Positions 58,747 to 64,000 of a stretch of 64,000 nucleotides of DNA are shown here, in pieces. How positions within the stretch are numbered: the stretch's first letter is position 1; each line of letters opens with the position of its first letter. The stretch comes from Ordospora colligata OC4 (taxonomy: Eukaryota > Microsporidia > Ordosporidae). Where the stretch lies: positions 1-64,000 of the forward strand of contig NW_014575405.1 of NCBI RefSeq assembly GCF_000803265.1, given 5' to 3'. The position numbers and the translations under genes are program-made. The notes under the pieces are model-generated. The model was given only the letters and a program-made list of their open reading frames with translations. It did no database searches and was not told the origin of the DNA.

Positions 58747-60426
58747 ATGAATGATTTACTTCTTGAAGAAGCTTCTGCAGTAATGCTGATGAAGAACATT
58801 GCTTACAGCATGATTATCATTCGTCTTCTTTTGAAAGCCAAGGCTGAAGAAGTGGAATGTAATGATGATGAATGGATGAAAACTCCTCCAAGCATAATTA
58901 TTGAAGGAGTTGATTCGGACTTTCCAAAGATTGATGATAGCACGCCTGTTGATATTCAAACAGAAATCAAAACAGTTATCAAAGAAGTGATTGTGGAGGT
59001 TGACGGGCACAATGAAAGTGCTCATAAAATCCAGAATGTGGATAATCATACAGAAATTGCATATACAGACAATCCTGAAGTAAAAACCATTACACACACA
59101 CTTAATGCGCCTGCCAAAATGCCTGAATCTGTTATAGGTCCTATTCCATTGGGAAGCTCTACTAAGATTGCAGATGCTTCTGCATCAGGTACTTCATCAC
59201 AACACAGAAAATGTTATTTCGCTACTAAAGACGTCCATGATGGCAACACTGCACAGATTGAATCAGTTCTAACGGGTTTTGGCGCAAATATCGTGCATAA
59301 ATACACTATAAATACAACCGGAGTATCTTTTTGTTCAGACAGCCCGCGTATCCTGTCAAAACTAAAGAATGCAGGCATTAATGCCGAAGAAGACAAATTC
59401 TACACAGTGTCCTCTATACAAAGCACAATACCAAACTACATGTATCTCATGAAGCACTATGAAAATTATGTGTTAAACAATTATGTCTATGATAGCCTAC
59501 TTTTCAGGCTCTTACAGATAAAAAGAATTATAACAACATTCTTTGGGCTCTATGAATACCACTACACAGGAAAGGGAGTTGAAATTTTATTGCTAGACAC
59601 GACTGTTAATGCTAGGCCTGGAAACCTCAATAATATCAGTAAATCAATGAATGCATGCAATCGCCATGGAGATATAATGGCCGAACTCATTATCGGTGCA
59701 ACAAATGGATTTGCTAAAGACAGCCGTTTGAGTGTTATTGATGTTGTTGGATGTGATGGACGTGTGTCTCTCTCAAACATTCTTCGTGGACTTGAGTATG
59801 TACCTAAAGGGATTCGTTCACAAATGCTGGTGTTTGGCATTTCAGGGCCACATTCAAACACTCTCAATGCTGCTGTGGACAGGATATCTGCATCAGGCAC
59901 TATAGTTGTGGTGCCTGCTGGAAACATGCATGATCAATCATGCAACTATTCTCCAGGAAGCTCGAAGTCTGTAATAACTGTTGGCTCAGTAGATAAGCAT
60001 GCGAGTGTTTCATTGTTTTCGAACCATGGGAGCTGTGTAAGAATGTATGCAATTGGTGAGCAACTATTCGATGACGTCGAAGTTTCTGGCACAAGCATGT
60101 CTGCTGCAATTGTTGCTGGAGCAATTGCTTTATTTCTAGAAAAGCGTCCGGGATCTGCGTTCCAACAGGTGTGGAAGTATCTTAATCAGAATTCGTTTTG
60201 GAACTCAGAAGGATCGTATAATGTATTGAAGATTCCCCGTCTTGAGGCTGAAGATTATTATCAATCATCTTTTTTTCACTTCACTGAGATTCAGGAAGAG
60301 ATTATCATGCTTGTGGTTTTTTCAGGTGCAATCCTTGCATTAATATATTTGATTCTGCAGGGATGGAGGTACTTCATAAGAAAGAAGAGATCAAATGAAG
60401 ACGATATATTCTTTGAAAACCAGTAA
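58747..60426 (+). CDS. Membrane-anchored subtilisin-like serine protease
   Basis: 559 aa. An N-terminal hydrophobic stretch (about 12-31) acts as signal peptide. A long Thr/Ser/Asp-rich linker (32-165) is followed by an I9-like prodomain (about 155-240). The subtilase domain has the Asp in ILLLDTTV, His in CNRHGDIMAEL, oxyanion Asn in VVPAGN and Ser in SGTSMSAAI. A C-terminal membrane helix (about 518-540) and basic tail follow. Microsporidian homologues sit on spores and meronts and may process polar tube or wall proteins. All catalytic residues are in place. Confidence 0.88.
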   Translation: MNDLLLEEASAVMLMKNIAYSMIIIRLLLKAKAEEVECNDDEWMKTPPSIIIEGVDSDFPKIDDSTPVDIQTEIKTVIKEVIVEVDGHNESAHKIQNVDNHTEIAYTDNPEVKTITHTLNAPAKMPESVIGPIPLGSSTKIADASASGTSSQHRKCYFATKDVHDGNTAQIESVLTGFGANIVHKYTINTTGVSFCSDSPRILSKLKNAGINAEEDKFYTVSSIQSTIPNYMYLMKHYENYVLNNYVYDSLLFRLLQIKRIITTFFGLYEYHYTGKGVEILLLDTTVNARPGNLNNISKSMNACNRHGDIMAELIIGATNGFAKDSRLSVIDVVGCDGRVSLSNILRGLEYVPKGIRSQMLVFGISGPHSNTLNAAVDRISASGTIVVVPAGNMHDQSCNYSPGSSKSVITVGSVDKHASVSLFSNHGSCVRMYAIGEQLFDDVEVSGTSMSAAIVAGAIALFLEKRPGSAFQQVWKYLNQNSFWNSEGSYNVLKIPRLEAEDYYQSSFFHFTEIQEEIIMLVVFSGAILALIYLILQGWRYFIRKKRSNEDDIFFENQ

Positions 60427-60634
60427 TAGAACTCCCAGGTGTATATTCATGCTCACTTATCGCACATCTATACCACAGCATATGAGGTATGTACACAATG
60501 ATTGTTTCTACATGCTCTGTAGACGTATCCCATTCATTCATGTAGTGCTTTATTTATGAAAGCTGTCAATGATGCCTTATGAAAGCCAATTCAATATTGT
60601 TTCAACAATAAAGTATTTATCTATTGTGCAATAA

Positions 60635-60823
60635 ATGCAAAACATGAGTGAAGGTACTGGTAGAGCATGTAGAAACAATGAGTGTGTAGATACTTCGTGT
60701 AGGTGTCCTCCATGTTCAAAAGAATATGCAATAAAGTGTGAATGTTCAAAATCAGATCTTCAGGGGCCTTCTCTATGCCTAAGGAATGGTTCAAACGGAT
60801 GCTGTTTGTGCCACTACAAGTGA
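60635..60823 (+). CDS. Tiny cysteine-rich protein, metallothionein-like
   Basis: 62 aa with 11 cysteines (residues 12, 17, 22, 24, 27, 35, 37, 48, 56, 57, 59), in C-x-C-x2-C, C-x-C and CC-x-C spacing typical of metallothioneins. There are no hydrophobic segments or signal peptide, and many Lys, Asn and Ser. Metal binding is inferred from spacing only. The ATG at 60635 has no CCC run; a second ATG follows at residue 4. An antisense frame overlaps it. Confidence 0.5.
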   Translation: MQNMSEGTGRACRNNECVDTSCRCPPCSKEYAIKCECSKSDLQGPSLCLRNGSNGCCLCHYK

Positions 60824-61062
60824 GCTCATTAATAAACTCATTACAAATTCTATAAATCATATACGAGCCATAGGCTCATCTGCATTACTTCAGCGTTTTC
60901 AGTCTAAATATTGATATTCTAAGAGCATTTAAATCAGGTATTGATTACGAGAGCTTCCTTAGATTTATTCATCAAAAACTATATAAACGCTTTAATATTA
61001 TCACATGGGTTGTTGCAGTCTGAATAAAACAAACTTCCACACAATATACAATACATCAGCAA

Positions 61063-61749
61063 CTACATATTTTCGTGGTTTTGGGATCCTCCTCTATTGT
61101 ATTGCTGTTTCCTAGATGAAGGATAGTAGTCGTCATCCCTAAAAGTGGGCAGTTGGTGCCATGTCTGTGTGCCAACGCCATACGGATACTGCGCAGGATA
61201 ATACTCTGCATTTCCATATCGCTGTGCATATGGATACCCATACTCTTCATGACCTGGATATCCGTATCCTTCATACATGACTGATGATGGTATATTCTGA
61301 GGCATTTCATGCTTGTAAATGCTGTTGTCCATTGGATACACTGCAAAATCTTCGGAAGTGCTTCTTCTTTGATGAGATATGTATGGATAATACTCTCCAT
61401 ACTTACAATCATCAGGCATGCCTGAATCGTGGTTGCTTTCTGAGTCTTTGGTGTTGTCTGTGTTTTCCTGATGGATCATTTTCTTCTGCATCAGCTTTTT
61501 TATCTTTGCTCGTCGGTTCTGGAACCAGACTTGCACACTCCTAGGCGTCATTCCCAGTTGTTCACCAAGTTTCTTCCGCATGCCTGCGTCAGGTCTTATG
61601 TTTGTTTCAAACGTCTGCTCGAGAATCTTGAGCTGTGTCTTCGTTGTCCTCTTCCTGTGCTTGACAAAGTACGGGTCAAAGTATTGGTTCGACTCCCTTC
61701 CTGAGTTGCCAGAGTATGAATCAAAAAAGTTGCCTCCGAATCCATCCAT
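61063..61749 (-). CDS. Homeodomain transcription factor
   Basis: 228 aa. The homeodomain spans about residues 30-88: HRKRTTKTQLKILEQTFE, then MRKKLGEQLGMTPRSVQVWFQNRRAKIKK with W, F, N, R of helix 3. The region after 115 is Tyr/Gly/Pro/Ser-rich and probably disordered (many YGYP-like pieces). It resembles Pho2-type fungal homeodomain proteins in size and layout. The ATG at 61749 follows CCC and a G-run. Confidence 0.9.
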   Translation of the reverse strand: MDGFGGNFFDSYSGNSGRESNQYFDPYFVKHRKRTTKTQLKILEQTFETNIRPDAGMRKKLGEQLGMTPRSVQVWFQNRRAKIKKLMQKKMIHQENTDNTKDSESNHDSGMPDDCKYGEYYPYISHQRRSTSEDFAVYPMDNSIYKHEMPQNIPSSVMYEGYGYPGHEEYGYPYAQRYGNAEYYPAQYPYGVGTQTWHQLPTFRDDDYYPSSRKQQYNRGGSQNHENM

Positions 61750-62084
61750 ACCCCCAGGGTTCTTGCATTATTTTAACACCGGGAGATAAATTGTGTTTAC
61801 CTTTGAAGTTAATTGAGGGATAAAGATTTGCATGCCTATAGCAAAAGACGTTTAATGAAGATATTGGTCGATATGCAGGTGTTTACATGTTTATGAACAA
61901 GTATTGCTTTACATAACAATTGCACGGTTAATTATGCGTGAGTGTGTTTAATACAATCGATTTATTAAGGTTTTCATGCAATACTAATTGACCTGTTAAT
62001 AAAGCAAAAATCCATGTGTAATGCAGTTTTCACATTAAATCTGTGTACGCAATCTACGCATTGTATACCGAGACGCCAATATGC
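61750..62084. other. 335-bp spacer, nothing recognised
   Basis: AT-rich with no convincing reading frame, repeat or RNA gene. Both neighbouring genes start here on opposite strands, so it must hold two promoters. Confidence 0.35.
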
Positions 62085-63575
62085 ATGTCAAAAGTAAACA
62101 TGTACATTATTGAATGTAGAAGCCCTGAACAACATAACAAGATGTCGGAATGCAAACGATTGATTGTCAACATAACACCGTCTTCGGTGTTGCTGAATGA
62201 TGCACAAAGTGGTAGTGTGCTTGACATCAGTAGAAGATGCAAACCTGGCAAATGCTGGGATCTGAATGCACATGGAGTTTATGGAATGATTACTATTGGC
62301 AAGTGCATGTATCTTGTTCTTATTGTTGATGGAATACATGTTGGAAAGATGTATGAGCACGCAGTGCATGAGATTAGGAAAGTGGAGATTGTGCAGATGA
62401 AGGGAGAAGAAAAGCACGATCGTGAAATAATCAATGTGAAGAAGATTCTTGAGAACGCAGGGATATACTACAGTGAGTATCCATTGTACAAAAGTAAAAG
62501 CATCCAGAATAGTGATGATGACTTTCTTTTTAATCTAATGCCAAGAAAAGCCTTTCTTGAGTACATCGAGAACGATGGAGATGATTGCGATGTATTTTTA
62601 GTTTCATGTATTCAAGGGGGTTTTGGAGCTGAGAATTATCAGAACCTGTGCATGAGATTGGTTTCAAGAAGGTCACAACGACGTATAGGCACAAGATATT
62701 TCAGTCGAGGAGCAGATGCACAAGGATATGTGTCGAATCACGTCGAAACTGAACAATTTGTGTATGATGGCGAGAAGACAACGTCGTATATGCAAGTACG
62801 AGGTTCAATTCCTCTCTTATGGCAGCATGAGGTTGGTTATAGATATAACCCAAAAATTGTAGTTAAGGATGAGAAGGTGTTTGCTATAGCAGATGATGCT
62901 TTTGTAAAGAAATACGGTGATGTGCTGTACCTGAACCTAATAAGGCATTCTGGATACGAAGGGTTATTACATGATGCATATAAAAGACAGCTTACAGCAA
63001 ACAGCAAAAAGGCAGTGCATTTCAACTTTTCTGAAGAAGGGAGAGAGTTAACAGAAGTGTTCCGACAAAAGATTATTCAGGCAGTCAATAAAACACTCAG
63101 TAAGCAGGGATATTTTGACTCTAAAGAAGCTCAGAAAGGAATAATACGCACGAACTGCATTGATTGTTTAGACAGGACGAATGTGGCTCAGTTTGTTATT
63201 GGAAGTGAAGTTTTAGGAAAGCAGCTCTCAGAGTTTGAATGTGAAGGCAAAGATATGCTGCGCAAGAAGTATAATGAGATGTGGATTCAAAACGGACACA
63301 GTCTGTCACGCCAATATGCAGGATCATCAGCACTGAAGAGCCATTTTTTGCGTGGAAATACAAGAAAGATCACTAACAAGCTATTTGATATGTCAAGATC
63401 GTTGAGAAGATACGTTGTAAACAGGTTCGGTGACCGAGGAAGACACATTGCATATCATATCATCACTGGTGATTGTAGTAAAGCTGGAATAACAACACCG
63501 AGTAATATAGTGATGAAGGCCAAGCTGTTTGTTGGGATTCAGTTGATAGTTGTGTTGTTGATATTATTCATATAA
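62085..63575 (+). CDS. SAC1: Sac1 phosphoinositide phosphatase
   Basis: 496 aa from the ATG at 62085; the open frame begins further up with GTG, and a Met at residue 6 is an alternative. The SAC domain holds FLVSCIQGGFG, SRRSQRRIGTRYFSRGADAQGYVSNHVETEQ and the catalytic CIDCLDRTN (Cx5R) near residue 362. One C-terminal hydrophobic segment (KLFVGIQLIVVLLILFI) anchors it; yeast Sac1 has two. It dephosphorylates PI4P at the ER and Golgi. Confidence 0.92.
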   Translation: MSKVNMYIIECRSPEQHNKMSECKRLIVNITPSSVLLNDAQSGSVLDISRRCKPGKCWDLNAHGVYGMITIGKCMYLVLIVDGIHVGKMYEHAVHEIRKVEIVQMKGEEKHDREIINVKKILENAGIYYSEYPLYKSKSIQNSDDDFLFNLMPRKAFLEYIENDGDDCDVFLVSCIQGGFGAENYQNLCMRLVSRRSQRRIGTRYFSRGADAQGYVSNHVETEQFVYDGEKTTSYMQVRGSIPLLWQHEVGYRYNPKIVVKDEKVFAIADDAFVKKYGDVLYLNLIRHSGYEGLLHDAYKRQLTANSKKAVHFNFSEEGRELTEVFRQKIIQAVNKTLSKQGYFDSKEAQKGIIRTNCIDCLDRTNVAQFVIGSEVLGKQLSEFECEGKDMLRKKYNEMWIQNGHSLSRQYAGSSALKSHFLRGNTRKITNKLFDMSRSLRRYVVNRFGDRGRHIAYHIITGDCSKAGITTPSNIVMKAKLFVGIQLIVVLLILFI

Positions 63576-63714
63576 TTTATTATTGCTGTTTAGTGCATTT
63601 ATGCATAGTATGATAAATAGATTTGAAGTGATACTGAAAGCAATAATATATGAACCTGAAGTATATTTTATTGACGAGGAATAGCTGTAAATGACTGAAA
63701 AATAAAACCCTGTG

Positions 63715-64000
63715 ATGGAGACTGATTGGCAACAGAAGGAGATAATTGAGTGGGTTGGACTGGTTCTTGGGGAGAGCATGGAGGGAGCTGGGTTCCACGA
63801 GCTTTTCAAGGATGGAGTAAGATTCTGCAAGCTCCTGTGTAAGGTAACATCATTGAACATCAGATACAAGCAATCGAACCAGATATTTGTACAAAGAGAA
63901 AACATATGCTCGTTCATCAATGGACTGAAAGCACTGAACATGAACGAATACGAGTTGTTCCAGACGAATGACTTATTTGAGCGGAAGGATTTGAGGCAGG
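63715..64000 (+). CDS. Calponin/transgelin family protein (Scp1-like), cut by window end
   Basis: The frame is open from an ATG at 63715 to the last base (95 codons, no stop). EIIEWVGLVLGESMEG, FHELFKDGVRFCKLL and ENICSFINGLKALNMNEYELFQTNDLFERKDLRQ are those of the calponin-homology domain of transgelin/Scp1 (FQTVDLYEGKDL). Scp1 bundles actin. A CCC run precedes the ATG by 4 bases. The rest of the gene is outside the window. Confidence 0.85.
   Translation, partial: METDWQQKEIIEWVGLVLGESMEGAGFHELFKDGVRFCKLLCKVTSLNIRYKQSNQIFVQRENICSFINGLKALNMNEYELFQTNDLFERKDLRQ

Noticed and set aside
60621..60860. 79-codon minus-strand frame opposite the Cys-rich gene
   Set aside because: No start signal and no recognisable pattern. 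I preferred the plus strand because of the ordered cysteines, but with limited confidence.
61005..61115. Short plus-strand frame starting MGCCSL
   Set aside because: It looks like an N-myristoylation start, but half of it overlaps the end of the homeodomain gene, and it is too short to support.

Overview
The window looks like a stretch of a microsporidian chromosome, most probably from a compact-genome lineage such as Encephalitozoonidae or Ordospora. The genus is an inference from gene density, AT-rich composition and intronless genes. About 59 protein genes and one tRNA gene fit in 64 kb. Spacers are often under 150 bases and many genes are shorter than their yeast counterparts. I see no spliced gene. 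Most genes carry a CCC run (rarely a GGG run) within about 15 bases of the start ATG, the hallmark microsporidian start signal. I used it together with ATG-only starts to place the starts of many genes downstream of the longest open frame.

Layout. 1-727: a 77-bp perfect inverted repeat at the window edge and a 58-aa coiled-coil gene. 728-12679: chitin-synthase chaperone (Chs7), ABC half-transporter, eL31, CCT1, PSP1-domain protein, TatD nuclease, CENP-C-like cupin protein, HP1-like chromodomain protein, NIPA-like transporter, a coiled-coil protein and a GDP-mannose transporter. 13039-19358: a lineage-specific membrane protein, YEATS protein, ankyrin protein, Nup54, myosin regulatory light chain, Rho GTPase, RNF121-like RING protein and an alpha-crystallin-like small protein. 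19726-30645: Mot1, Cdc20/Cdh1, NF-YA, a small membrane protein, Dph4-like J protein, eL18, a possible RNase H2 subunit, an RRM-like protein, histone H3 and a multi-pass membrane protein. 30782-47941: CCA-adding enzyme, Rab1-like GTPase, a five-segment prominin/Prm1-like membrane protein, Sec18/NSF, TTC27-like TPR protein, homeodomain protein, NAD(P)HX dehydratase, Pelota, class I HDAC, MYG1, Trs85-like protein and Rpt1. 48090-64000: tRNA-Val(UAC), Uba4, a WD protein, cytidylate kinase, p24, PIG-C, Ncs6, PWP1, uL3, a 2-Cys peroxiredoxin, a subtilisin-like protease, a tiny cysteine-rich protein, a second homeodomain protein, Sac1 and the start of a calponin-family gene cut by the window end.

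Functional themes. Chromatin and transcription: H3, HP1-like, HDAC, YEATS, CENP-C-like, Mot1, NF-YA, two homeodomain proteins. Secretory pathway and cell surface: Chs7, GDP-mannose carrier, PIG-C, p24, Rab1, Sec18, Trs85-like, Sac1, subtilisin-like protease. Translation and its quality control: three ribosomal proteins, CCA enzyme, Uba4 plus Ncs6 for tRNA thiolation, Dph4-like for diphthamide, Pelota. Actin cortex: myosin light chain, Rho GTPase, calponin. The four most translation-like or packaging genes (eL31, eL18, uL3, H3) share an A/T box next to the CCC signal.

All functional names rest on motif recognition by eye; none was checked by a search.
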